A stretch of 64,000 nucleotides of DNA, taken from NCBI GenBank assembly GCA_029204225.1, contig CM055111.1, forward strand, positions 2,366,421 through 2,430,420. Direction: 5' to 3'. The notes beneath the pieces are model-generated. The model was not told where the DNA came from and searched no databases. It was given only the letters and a program-made list of their open reading frames with translations. Every line of letters begins with the position of its first letter. The stretch's first letter is position 1. Positions 48,130-59,690 of this stretch are shown in pieces. The position numbers and the translations under genes are program-made. The stretch is from Diphasiastrum complanatum. Taxonomy: Eukaryota > Streptophyta > Lycopodiopsida > Lycopodiales > Lycopodiaceae.

Positions 48130-49752
48130 GACTATGAATTGTCATCTAGCTCTAGTGACGATGACAACAGTCACTCCATATCCAAAACAAGATTGGCATA
48201 CGATAGGCCGCACATAAATCATCTATCATGTCGTGAGCGTATGGGATTGAGAGCCATGATGAAAATAGATGAACAACAACGTGCCAAAGCAAATCAGCCT
48301 TGATCTTCTTTTCCTTCTTCTTCAGAATCAAGATCGAGTGCTGAAAATAATTTTTGCATTCAAGATGAAGTTGAAATTATGAACAACTTGATAAATAGCG
48401 TCTATGAGCATCATGATGTGGAAGAACGCATTGAACATGATAGCAAATCATTTAGTAGTACCGAGGAAAAAAAATTGATCAAACACATTATTATATCCTG
48501 GAGCAAAGACATCTCGTTTGGCCGCTTCGTTGCTTATATTGAACCTCCAAGCAAAATATAAATGGAGTGATACAAGTGTTACATCCTTATTTGGGTACAT
48601 AAGATTGAGATTTTGTTTTTAAGAATTTAATAGATGTGTTGTTCAAGTCAAATGTTTTAGTTGGCTAAATGATCTTTTATTTTATATTATGAAAATTCAT
48701 TTCATTATGTACAGGTTATTGCACAAACTACTCCCAGAAGGAAACACTATGTTAGAGACAAGAGGTGAGGCACGAAAAATGTTGCGTGCAATGGGAATGG
48801 ACTATACATTGCATCATGCTTGTCCAAAGATTACCTCTTATATCGTGGTGAGTCCTATATGCGATACTCCTCGATATCGAGATGACTTACAAGGGACCAT
48901 TATCCCATGCAAGGTGTTACGACACTTTCCAATGATCCCACAATTGCAACGATTGTTTCGTTGCAAGTCTCTTGCAGAACTTGTGAATTGGCATGCTAGT
49001 CATCGTTCTTCAGATGAGATCATGAGAGTACCCTCAGACTCTCCTGCATGGAAACGCATTGACAAAGAATATCCATGTTTTGCAAGTGAAACAAGAAATA
49101 TAAGATTTGAACTTGCAACAGACGGGGTTAACCCCTTTGGAAAAATGTCAAGCACGTGGTCTACTTGGCCAGTGGTGTTGGTCAACTATAACATTCCACC
49201 TTGGCTAAGCATCACAAAAGGACATCTCATTCTAGCACTTCTAATTCCTAGAAAACATAAAGTAAAAAATATGGATATCTACTTTGCACCATTGATTGAA
49301 GAACTCGAACTACTATGGAAGGGAGTCCAAGCATATGACATCTCACGTCCACTTCAAGACAAAACATTTTTGTTGCGTGCGATGCTAATGTGGACTACGC
49401 ATGACTATCCAGGATTGGGCGATTGTTCAGATGACTATAAAATGAAATCACTTGTAGTGTTTGTATATTTATTTTTTATGCATGCAATATTTATGCTTTA
49501 AACGAATTCTATTTATAACACAAATTGGATTTGATTCTTTTAGGTTTTACAACTTCTGGATATCACGCGTGTCTCATTTGTGGACCAAATATTGATGCTC
49601 GCCATTCACGTCATTTAAACAAAGTTGTGTATGAAAATAGTCGCAAGTACTTGCATGATGAAAATCATCTTAGAATTTGCTTCGAACAGGAACATAGATC
49701 ATGCTACATAGTAATACAAACAAAAAACACTCTCCACACCAAGCTCAAGTAG
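48130..49752 (+). pseudogene. CACTA (En/Spm) TNP2 transposase with acidic N-terminal linker
   Basis: Starts after a TTTGAAG acceptor with DYELSSSSSDDDNS, then RLAYDRPHINHLSCRERMGL. An in-frame TGA (48301-48303) follows KANQP, after which the same frame runs on (ENNFCIQDEVEIMNN). A frame change near 48525 gives LLILNLQAKYKWSDTSVTSL. The next exon (48716-49453) has LLHKLLPEGNTMLETRGEAR, MLRAMGMDYTLHHACP, CDTPRYRDD, IPCKVLRHFPMIPQLQRLF, FGKMSSTWSTWPVVLVNYN and LMWTTHDYPGLGD. The last exon (49544-49752) has GFTTSGYHACLICGPNID and HDENHLR. These are diagnostic TNP2/Transposase_21 motifs. The catalytic C-terminus is missing beyond 49752, where copia LTR sequence starts. Confidence 0.8.
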
Positions 49753-50559
49753 CAACTGTGTTTCTCAAAATGAAATTACACTTTACATATAGTTGTTCAC
49801 TCAAGCAACCCATGCATGACCCAGGTTGCCGTTGGCGGGACGCGTGTCCCGTCGACTTGCCTCGTGGCGAGGCCAACTGATCATTATCAACTAATAGGAC
49901 CCACTATACAGTAGCACAGTGATTCTACTTTAATTCTAACTCTCTCCCTTAAAGTGGAGTCTACTTTTTATATAGTCATATACATAGCTTTAAAGTTAAC
50001 AAACTTTAAGTACAGAAAGCTTTGATCTAAACTTATCAAACTTTTCTCCAACAAGTGTCTTAGTGAAAATATCAACTAGTTGTTCTTCCGTACTACAATG
50101 AACAACATGAATTTCACGACTAAGCAGCCTCTCACGTATAAAGTGATACTGAATCTCAATGTGTTTGGTTCTCCATGGAACACTGGATTCTTTGCTAGCT
50201 GAATGCCACTCTGACTGTTTCTATAAAAAGTTGTGGGATTTTTCTGCTTCATGCCAACTTCTTCCAAGATTTGTCTCAACCATATAGCTTCCTGTGCTGC
50301 ACTACACATTGTCTTATACTCTACTTCTGTGGTGGATAGAGCAATTGTACTTTGCTTCTTACTAGACCAGGAAAAGCAACTGTCACAAAGCTGGAATACA
50401 TACTCTGTGGTGGATCTACGATCATCATAGTCACCTCCCCAATCCGCATCCAAATAGCCACACAACTCAGGTAAACTCTCATGCTTCCTGTAAATCAAGT
50501 CATAATCTGAAGTGCCTTTCACATAAAATGCGTTTAGTTGCCTTCCAATGCGTTTCCAT
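49130..50559. repeat. Source copy of the 1.43 kb duplication (copy at 19207-20635)
   Basis: Same content and orientation as 19207-20635. Both flanks here continue genuine coding homology (transposase on the left, copia RT on the right), which marks this as the original locus. Confidence 0.85.
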
Positions 50560-51033
50560 AGGTGCTGTCATAAACTGACTTACAATGCCAACAACATAGC
50601 ATATATCTAGTCTAGTCGTGGTAAGGTAAATCAAGCTCCCTACTAACTGCCTATACATCGTAGCATCAAATGATTGTGACTCATCAAGCTTAGAAAGCTT
50701 TTTACCTGGTTTAATAGGAGTATTCATTGGTTTGCAATCCTGCAACCTAAACCTCTACAACAACTCTTTGACATACTTCACCTGTGTTAAACCCACTTCG
50801 TGTCCTTTTTGCCACACCTCTACTCCAAGGCAATAATGCATCACACTGAGATCTGACATCTCAAATTGTTCCATGAGGTCTTTCTTGATCATGTCTATCA
50901 TCTCTTGATTATTTCCCGTAATAATCGAGTCATCAACATAAAGAACAATCAAAGCAATCATACCATCAAAGCATAAGACATATAGATTTGGATCATAATG
51001 TGTTCTCACCATCCCCTTTGAACGAGTATACAC
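49756..51033 (-). mobile_element. Copia remnant: RT C-terminus, RNase H, PPT and 3' LTR stub
   Basis: Minus strand: SKGMVRTHYDPNLYVLCFDG, IVLYVDDSIITGNN (the YVDD catalytic box of reverse transcriptase), MHYCLGVEVWQKGHEVGLTQ, a TAG after KELL, then DCKPMNTPIKPGKKLSKLDE and YRQLVGSLIYLTTTRLDICY. A one-base shift near 50515 leads to RNase H (GYLDADWGGDYDDRRSTTEY, WSSKKQSTIALSTTEVEY, EAIWLRQILEEVG). A purine tract TTAAGGGAGAGA (about 49952-49941) precedes an LTR-like stub down to about 49760. The element is cut at its N-terminal side by the hAT-like insertion at 51034. Confidence 0.85.
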
Positions 51034-51713
51034 CATAGAACCCACGGTTCCCAGAACCGTGGGTCCTGTGCGAACCATGGAAGAAACCGTACCACGGTAC
51101 GGTTCATCTAAATAATTGATTAATTAATTAATCGATTTATTTTCCCAAGGAACCGTGGTACGATTCATCTAAATAAATAAATAATTAATTAATCAATTTA
51201 TTTCCTCCCAAAACCCCTCAATGCTCATTTTTTGTCCCTCATCTTAGGTGATTGCTCTTTCTAGGGTTGTCGCCCGATTTCAGAAATGTTGTTACGAATT
51301 GAATTTTTGTTGCGGATGATCACAGACAGTAAGTGAAGCACCTATGACCCACTTAAAAAATAAAATAAGCTCAATGTTTTTAAATCCATGAGGATCGCCT
51401 CTGAAGATTGCAGTCAGGCTTCGCATGCTAAATGAAGAATGAAACTTCTGAAGTGGCAACATAAACGACTTGGAGGATGTTAATTGTCGAGTATGTCTAC
51501 CTTCCTGAACATCCAATTTACTATCCCTTCCTTTGAATTTTGCAGTGATGTTAAGTTGGTTGGCTGATAAAGAACGTAAAAGCATGTTTAAAATAAAAAT
51601 AATAATTAATTAATTAATAGCTACATGGTTCACCACGGTTCTGGGCAAAAAAAATTGAGAACCGTACGGTTCTCAGAACCGTGGTGAACCGCCCACGGTT
51701 CATTAATTCTATG
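51034..51713. mobile_element. hAT-like non-autonomous DNA element, 680 bp
   Basis: Ends are CATAGAA and TTCTATG, flanked by 8 bp direct repeats GTATACAC (51026-51033) and CTATACAC (51714-51721), a 7/8 match. Eight-bp duplications are typical of hAT elements. Both subterminal regions are packed with the palindromes CCCACGGTTC..GAACCGTGGG and GTACCACGGTAC/AACCGTACGGTT. The interior has no transposase; the 97-codon minus frame at 51585-51292 has no recognisable domain. Copia coding does not clearly resume at 51722, so the target may already have been truncated. Confidence 0.6.
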
Positions 51714-51834
51714 CTATACACTTATTCAAAATATAAAAAAAAAATCTTATTTGCTTTTAAATTAATCATAAAGTTGTTGTTTATTAACGTATTATTCATA
51801 ATAGATAAAAAAAAAATTACAACAAACTAATTTT

Positions 51835-52300
51835 GCCATGCGTGGGACTGCCACGCGTGGCAAATTTTCAAAGCAAAATTTTTCTAAGATTGTGTTTTAA
51901 TATTGCCATGCGTGGCAAATTTTTTTGACAAATTTTGCCACGCGTGGCAATAAAAAAAGTTATCGCTTTCGAATTTTCTCTGGAGATCTGCCATGCGTGG
52001 CAGATCCCAAAAAAATCATGTCACATGAAAATTGGTTAAATAACAACCGTACGTAACACTTCCACGCGTGGCTGTGCCACGCCGACATATTTTGGCGCCC
52101 ATATTTCAAGTTTTTGTTTTAAAAAAAATTGCATGGCAGTGCCACGCAGAAATAAAAATTTTTTCCGGACCTCACCTCCAGCCTGGATTTTATCGGCAGG
52201 GTCGGAAAAGTTTTCGCATGGATATGCCATGCGTGGCAGTGCCACGCATAAGAAAAATGTCAAAATTTTGGCTATGTATTGGGTTCGCGTGGCAAGGTCG
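51835..52300. repeat. Field of GCCACGCGTGGC palindromes (locus 2)
   Basis: Full sites at 51835 (GCCATGCGTGGG), 51850, 51905, 51937, 51990, 52061 (TCCACGCGTGGC) and 52225, with GCCACGC or CATGGCAG half-sites at 52076, 52132, 52141 and 52240. Several have extended complementary arms, e.g. ATCTGCCATGCGTGGCAGAT. Spacer sequence is unrelated between sites. 51722-51834 is AT-rich with no gene. Confidence 0.8.
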
Positions 52301-52332
52301 CGTGACAAAACACACATATATGTAGTTGTGTA

Positions 52333-52692
52333 ATATGCAGGCAGATTTGCTTGCACTCACTTTCCGAAACCGACCCTTTGCTTACAGCCAAAGAACTTCT
52401 GGCCTCACTTTCCTATGAGGAAGAGGAAGGCTTCGTGGAAGTAGCTTGGCACAGTAAGTTCGACTCTTCAATTGTCATCATCTATTTCAAATACACTGAT
52501 TATTGTAATGAAGTTCTTAAGTGTCGTGGATGGTTTAAAAGTAGCAACGTTTTCATTTATAAGGATCTAACTGCCTTACAGTGGAAGGAACGGAAGCAGC
52601 TCATTGAGGAAGCAAATATGATAGGAAAAAGGGTATTTTCCGGGACGGTCGACATTTTTTGGTCACCCCATCTGGAAGTGATCACTCAGTGA
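52333..52692 (+). CDS. Hypothetical ~113-codon protein fragment
   Basis: The frame 52351-52692 reads MHSLSETDPLLTAKELLASL, EEEEGFVEVAWHSKFDSSIV, then VLKCRGWFKSSNVFIYKDLT and WKERKQLIEEANMIGKR. The combination of a short acidic lead, a VLK.RG...... V.I..DLT stretch and a basic helix recalls the RNA-binding part of LINE ORF1-type proteins, but the match is weak. It starts right after the palindrome field and ends before a spacer leading to a CT array. A host gene fragment or chance frame is also possible. Confidence 0.3.
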   Translation: MCRQICLHSLSETDPLLTAKELLASLSYEEEEGFVEVAWHSKFDSSIVIIYFKYTDYCNEVLKCRGWFKSSNVFIYKDLTALQWKERKQLIEEANMIGKRVFSGTVDIFWSPHLEVITQ

Positions 52693-52967
52693 TGCCTTCT
52701 ACGTGAGAGCCTATTAGTTAAAAGAGAATTTTCAAACTGTATGTAAAGTTTAACTGCCTCCTACGTGAGAGCCTTTCATTGATGCTTGTTAGAGATTGTT
52801 TAGAGTTAGGTTGAGAGTTAGAGCATTGAAGAGATATTTGTCTCTTCATAGTTAGTTTGGTTTTAATTATATTGTTTTGACAACATTGCTCCATCTTGAT
52901 GCCATCCATTTTGATGTGCTTGTTCGTCTTATATGTCTTTTGGCATGGAAAAGACGTTAATAAAGCT

Positions 52968-53163
<196 letters not shown>

Positions 53164-55519
53164 ATCTTAGTCCATCTCATACTTTCTTTTTTGGAACATT
53201 GTGATTAAAGCTTTTGTTCTGTAGATTTTTAGACTCCACCTTTTGTTTTGCAGGTTTTAATTGAGAAACTTAGCCATGAAAAACATCAAATACAAAAAAA
53301 AAACTATAATCACCTCACAACATAAAAAGCTAGAAGAGAAAATGAATTGGTCCTCCAAGTCCCTAGAGAGGCAGGCACCTCAAGTACATGTATGGAAAGT
53401 CTAGGTGTCAACAATGTGAGTGGGCCACTTTGCCCTAATTTATTTAAGCTACAAATAGGGGGGTCCCATGTACTTAAAATCTAATAACATGCTCCATGAG
53501 TAATGTACAACTTAAAAAAACATTAGTGCTTAGCCAAAGGGGTAAAATAGGCATTACTCTTCAATAGATAGATCCCAATCTAGGTGAACGGATCGTGAAT
53601 CTCATGTATCCACAAGATTCAGAACATAGAAATGTATCTCTATCTACTAGCACAGATCATAAATGCCAAATAGGAGCAATCATTACTATTCAGTCCAAAA
53701 TCTCCACTAGTATTAAATTGACCTACTTTGAGAATTCTCTTTAAAGACAAGAATTTAAGGCTTATGGATCTAGGAAAGGGGGGTAGGGGGCTTAGGGTCT
53801 AGTGCAAGGATCGTGAATAAGAGATTAGGGTTTAGGAACTTGGGTTTATGGTCTAGGACAAGGGTGTTTGTGATAATTTTTGTTGTATCAGGTTTAGGGA
53901 AATAGGGTAAGGAGTCTAGGGCACTACAACATGTGGTCCTATCTTTCTCTCTCTCTCTCTCTCTCTCTCTTTTTCTCGTGGACACATTCATGCTTTTTTC
54001 TCTTTGTTACCGATAGGATCAAAGAGATCAAAGGATAATCTCAAAAATATTCTCTGCTGCAGGTGACATCGAGGAGCAGAATATTGTTGCACGTACAATT
54101 TAGGGGAGCTTTTCAAAGAATATTAATGGTCTTAAAGGATTATAAATTTTTTTAACACCAATCAGTAAAAAGTGGGATATGTAGAAGCCTCTTGAAGATA
54201 ATTGATCTGGAAGCTCAAAATTCTTGTTGTTGAAATAAATTTAATTCTTTAACACCATTCTTTGTTTGAAGAGTTCCCCTGAACTGTATGCTTTAATTTC
54301 TTCATTCGTATCGGTAGCATGGAGAAAAAAAGCAAAAATGTGTGTGTGTGTGAAAAAGAGAAAGAGTAGAACGGAACAATGTTAGATCCACCTTAGTTTT
54401 TTGCAAGCTACATTCAGGAGAGCTTTGCTTCTCTACGAATTGTTCTGCCGGTGAGACAATATAGACCCCAACATTCTAATTCCTTTTCTATCATGCTCAT
54501 TTTCTTTCAAAAACTGGAAGCTTTCATTTGAATGTCTTCGCATTAGATGTGCAAGTTCAAGTAATTATTTTTAACTTCATGTCATTCATAAACTCAAAGT
54601 TTGTATTAATAAGAGTTTGAATTATCTGCTCCAGATCAAAAAGATCAAGAGAAGATGCACCCAAATGCCTAAAAGGCTTCACTCGATGCACCAACAAGAT
54701 AGATCATTTCTTGAAAGGCAGAACATTTGCACAAACAATAACAAATGTTAGTTTGTAACACAAGTCGATATTGTAGTTTTTTGACAAAGATGTCCAAATT
54801 CTAGAGAGGTGCATATATGACTCCCAAACTTCAAAGTGTGCCCTTTTGAAATTTCCAGAGTTGCATATGTAAGCTCAAGGTATCTTCGATCAGGTCAATG
54901 TGCTGCCGATAATCTTCACTGTTGAAAATTGTTAACAACAAATACTTGTTAGCATCACTGGTAGTCCATCCTGAGAATTCCATAGCCAAAATCAAAGCTC
55001 TGGATCGTCCGAGGCAGATTGCCCCTTCAATAGTACTACAACATTTTAGTCATCTTATTGTGTCTCCCTTAACATTTTATAATCGTTTCACTCATATCTT
55101 ATCAAAAATATCAGAAATCAGCAGAATGTAACAAGAACTCAAAAGACAATTTCTTACAACAAGCAGATCAATCATGTTTCAATATGATATTTTGAGTCCC
55201 AAGGATAGCATACCCTTTCCAGTGTTTAAAAAATAGTTTCTCACATATTTTATTCAGACACCATTCTTCTCAAAAAATAATGATCAAAATATCTACTATT
55301 CATAGCACATTAGCTGTTCAAAAATTTTTGTTGATATACGCATATGTTGTTTTCACATGAGTTAAATCATGAAGGGACCAAAAGAAAGCGACGACAAGAG
55401 GACCAGATGCATGCTTTATAAGGTACACACCATAAATGGAAAAATCTTGAAACTCACTATTCAAATGTGATTTTTCACCTCATTATCTCGTATGACACTA
55501 GATATTTTTTGTAAGGATT
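53164..55519. other. No gene recognised
   Basis: AT-rich, with a short (CT)n at 53945-53972 and a (GT)n at about 54340. No conserved frame or domain seen. Confidence 0.4.
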
Positions 55520-57981
55520 TTAAAAGGGAGATCTTGAGGATAGAGTCGTCAGTGAGGGTGAGGTATTTCAAACAAAGTCCGGTGAAATGCTTCACAACAG
55601 GCCATTGCCAGAAAATCATGTTTCAATCATTGTGTATGCATATCATGATGATGTTGTGCAACTACCTATTCTGATCGAGAATGCAGACATGTATACTCTT
55701 CGCGATGCAGTTAAGAGTTGCATTGCTTGGCCCATTGATAGGCTGGAAAGTTATAGATTATGTATTTATTTTTGTATGTTCAACCATGTCAATAATATTT
55801 TTTAGGTGAAGGTGATAATCTTGCAATTGGTTTATTTTTTTAATGCTAAATTTGGTGTGTTTTTGTATATAGAATTTTTTTTTGTTGGCCTCAAACCCAA
55901 TAGATCCAACCACAAAAGAAAATCCATTGGAGAGTTTAGTTCAGGAACACAATGACATAATCCCAAGCCAGGTATGTGCGCTATAAAGCAATTTTGACAT
56001 AATTATTTTGTGAATACATGAATTTTTTTTTTCTTATTTTTCTGTTTTTATTTTTGTTTTGTCGAGTGCAATGACAGTGGAGGAAGGCTGAGGTAGCTCT
56101 GTAAAATGGACAAAACAAAAGAATGTATTTAGCCAAGTTAACTCAAAGACTATCAAATTATGTTGATTATATTTGTTTCCTCATATATGCAATTGACGAT
56201 ATATTATTCACTCACTATTAGTAGAGTTCATACGTCGTTCTTGAAGAAGATGATGACGAACAAGAGGAAGAGGAAGATCCTGGCCACTTCGTATCCTACG
56301 ACAAAAAAATTCAATTGGATCTACTTCAAGTCTTTATGGATTTTCTCGCCTAGACATTAAGATTGCATTTGGATTATTCTAAATCATAAACACTTATATT
56401 TTTCTTTTGTTACAAAGGTGTCAAAGGGTACAGCTCCTCCCACAATTCCTCTATGTCGATTGATTCCCAACTCCACAATCAGACAGCTGGGTAATTGTTA
56501 CGAAAAACTATGTCATGAATTTTATAAGCATGGTTATGTCAGACAAAAAGGACATTTTATTTGCTTGCTTAAAACACTGAAGAATGAGAAGTGTACTATG
56601 GATACATACATTGCTGGGTGGAATCCTATGTGGCAAGAAATAAATGGACAATTTGAAAATGAACTTAGTCACAATAGTGATTGGAGCTTTTTACATAATA
56701 AGATGCTCTATGTGTGGGATGGAAACCATAAGCTTCGCACATTCATGAAAGAAATCACCAAGAGTAAGTAATACATTTGTTGTATTTTCTTGTAACAAAA
56801 TTGACTTGTTACGCATGTATGGATGTCAAAAAATAAACTTTTTATAATATTTTTTTCTTGTGTAGATTTTTCAAATGATCCCATGTTCCACCCTTGAGTG
56901 GATGTTAAATGTTCTATTTGTTTTTTTAACGTGAAGCACATTTCAGTTGCATTACGTAATCAACTCATTTTTGTAGCTTAAATGAGACCGGCTTAATGAA
57001 AACCACATCAGTGACAAAGTATGCATGATTTGAGCATTGAGCCAGTTTGATAAGGCTAGCTTACTAAAGCACGTGCCAGAGGAGGATAAAAAATACATGG
57101 CTGAGTTATTGAGTGCTAAAAAAGAAAAACAAGGGTACTTTTAAAGCATGGTACAATTGTCCACTTGCAGTCCTTACTCAAGTGGTGTTTCAGTATGGAC
57201 TCAACTCTATTACATTAGATTATTACACATTTTAATTCTCGACTTGTCTATTGTTATGATTGAATTTTGGTGGATCTATGTAACATACAAGGTGTATATC
57301 ATTTGGAGCTACAACCTGAAAAACTCGATCCCGCTAGTTAATTATGATGTAGAGTGGGCTGCAACATTCCATGTCGTGGATTTGAAATGTAGACGTCAAA
57401 CACGAAAGTTGGCTACACTTGCAAATCTAGCCAAAGGCGATGAATTTTATAAGTAAGCAATTTTGTCAACACACTATATTTCATTTAAATTTCTTTCATC
57501 AAATTGTAAAAGTTTTTTACAAGAATTGTAAAAGATAACAATGTTTTATTTTTTTAGTGCTGTGTTACGTGTTGATTGGGACCACAAGACAAAATTTGTT
57601 ACAGAAGAGAGATTATATGATATAGTTTGCACGAAGTTGTCCCACGACTGCAAGGCAAACATTGTACATGCATTAACTGAGGAAGATGATGCTTTTAGTA
57701 AACAACTCCACATACCAACCGGTAAGTTATAACAAAATGTCATCTTCTATATGTAATTGCACTCATTACCTTCATTTGACATGTTCACAATTGTTTTGGC
57801 AATCGTAGATAACAAGACCTTTCGAGTATATTTTGTGAAGGAGGTCTTGTGGGATCAGATTATTGATGCTAGTATTGTCATACTCAGAAATATGGAAGCT
57901 AGCTATGACTTGAGATTACTAGCCACAAGATTTTCCTTGCACACTCGAGAGTACAAGAGAAAGAACTGTGAAGTTTTTTAG
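55520..57981 (+). pseudogene. Multi-exon DGxH (ParB-like) gene with a DUF8039-like start
   Basis: Exon ~55523-55750: EGEVFQTKSGEMLHNRPLPE, VVQLPILIENADMYTLRDAV, CIAWPIDRL, resembling a DUF8039 C-terminus. About 56222-56350: an acidic EEDDDEQEEEEDPGHF segment. Exon 56418-56763 (after GTTACAAAG): VSKGTAPPTIPLCRLIPNST, TYIAGWNPMWQEINGQF and MLYVWDGNHKLRTFMKEI, where DGNH recalls DGQH in the 11-13 kb gene. About 56970-57110 has two in-frame TGAs (LNENHISDKV, FDKASLLKHVPEEDKKYMAE). Later exons: 57345-57450 (VEWAATFHVVDLKCRRQTRK), 57550-57721 (VLRVDWDHKTKFVTEERLYD) and 57810-57981 (KTFRVYFVKEVLWDQIIDAS). GT-AG borders are good for several exons; frame breaks near 57130-57330 suggest decay. Function unknown. 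Confidence 0.45.
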
Positions 57982-58379
57982 CACGTGTGAACTTCACCAC
58001 ACACCCTACAGGATCTTACTGAGGTGTTGTGATTGCACAAGATTGATCAAAGAACAGTATACTTGAAAAATCTATGGCAAGAGCACAATGGCATACATCT
58101 GACTGAAAAATCTAACTTCTTACTATGAGAATTGAATGTCAGAAATAATTCTAAGTGCTCGGTATGGGAAAAACAGGCTGCTCTCGAGTAGAGAGAGAAA
58201 ATCAATGATAGAAAGCTCGAGTAGAGAGAGAATGAGTCCAAAACACCAAAATCTCGTTATTCACAATATGGCAAAACATGCCAAGATTTCCCTACATGAG
58301 AGAGACTCGAATTCCTACAGTGGAGTTGCATGGAAAGTCCACTTAACTGAGTTAACTCACCTACCAGAGATCCACATGT

Positions 58380-58545
58380 GTAACTGCATGCATGGATATT
58401 GCATATACTGAATGTCAACTCATAATGCTGCCTAGACATGTGTAGATCACAGAAACCACTTTGCATGTTGCATGCACTGATTGCATGTGGCTTGCATGCA
58501 TACAGAAAGACATTGCATGCCATCTAAACTTTTGCATGTCATCAA
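58380..58545. promoter_or_regulatory. Cluster of RY-like GCATGC/CATGCA words
   Basis: CATGCA, GCATGT or TGCATG occurs about eight times in 165 bp (for example CTGCATGCATGG, TTGCATGTTGCATGCAC, CTTGCATGCATAC). RY elements are bound by plant B3-domain factors. It lies about 200 bp upstream of the next ATG-initiated exon, so a promoter role is possible but unproven. 57982-58380 and 58546-58721 show no gene. Confidence 0.3.
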
Positions 58546-58721
58546 ATTTGAAACTACCTAACTCAAACTCGACCTATTCTAGAAGGTTATGTGCTCAATT
58601 CACATACCTTTTATGTACAACATAGATTACAATGGAAATAACCATGGACATGACCCCAAACTCGAGATAGGAAGATAATATTTTACTAATCTTCACAAAA
58701 ACTTTCCAAAATTATTTTAGA

Positions 58722-59300
58722 GATGGCTGGAAAAGCCGGATCATCGCATGATCCTAATAGGCAACCAGGGTTGGCTTTGGTAGCACGAAGAGTTGTGTTC
58801 TGGTAAGCTATTGCATATAGAAAAAAAATTTCCCCTTGCATGTTGATGTTATTTAATCTCTAGTAATTGCAATTCTTATTTTATGTTTATCAATGTAGAT
58901 GGCTGGGCATTCAAGTGAGTATCAAGAATTTGGAGTACATGCCTCCCATGGCCTTGGAGTGGTGTGACTTAGCAAATAACGATTGCATGTACACATCCTC
59001 AATGAAAAATAGCAAATGGAGCTCGTGGATTTTCAAGCATTGTCCATGGTGGTTGGATTTTCCCACAAGAGAGTATCCATCAGATGAGAGAGAAGATTAT
59101 GTTCGCAAAAGCAATTTGTTAAAAAAGGCAACAGAGACACGAGTATGATAATTTTAATAAATTACGTGTGGGTTATAGCTTTTTTTTGTTTGTCTATTTT
59201 TTTTTTATCTAGTGCTACTTGTGAGTATAGACAAGGATTTTGAGAGATCGTAGCAAGAAGCCATGGGACTTCAATACAACGAAGACCTATTCCTCTAGTT
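58722..59300 (+). pseudogene. Unrecognised multi-exon gene fragment
   Basis: Exon 1 (58722-58801): MAGKAGSSHDPNRQPGLALV ARRVVF with donor GTAAGC. Exon 2 (about 58901-59143, after ATCAATGTAG): WLGIQVSIKNLEYMPPMALE, CDLANNDCMYTSSMKNSKWS, WIFKHCPWWLDFPTREYP and KSNLLKKATETR with donor GTATGA. A third exon begins after ATAGACAAG near 59236. A TGA forms across the exon 1/2 junction, so the copy may be dead or the junction mis-called. The Trp- and Cys-rich second exon has no family I recognise. It follows the DGxH gene on the same strand and could be its distal part. Confidence 0.35.
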
Positions 59301-59330
59301 CTCGTGAGTATATTACAATTTATTTCACAT

Positions 59331-59639
59331 GCATATCTATATATAGATATAGATATAGATATTTTAGAGAAAGGATGTAAGGGTTGCCATCAAAAAATTA
59401 ACTGTGCCACCAAAAATGTCACGCTCTACCCGCAAAACATGTCATGCTTTTACAAAGGAAAAACTAAAATGTCATGCTATTTTTTTTTTTTTGACACACA
59501 CACACATACAAGCCTCTTTTCTTTTTTTTTGACACACACATACAAGTAGATTTGAAATTTCGCCCTTTCTAGAGATCGATATCTCTCTCTCGCGATCGCG
59601 ATCCAGTCTCTCTCTCTCTCTCTCTCTCATTGTCTCTCT

Positions 59640-59673
<34 letters not shown>

Positions 59674-59690
59674 GTCTCTCTGTAGGGGTG
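59331..59690. repeat. (TATAGA)n, (CA)n and (CT)n simple repeats
   Basis: TATATAGATATAGATATAG at about 59338, two ACACACACATACAAG blocks near 59500 and 59535, and interrupted CT tracts 59580-59675. Confidence 0.85.
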
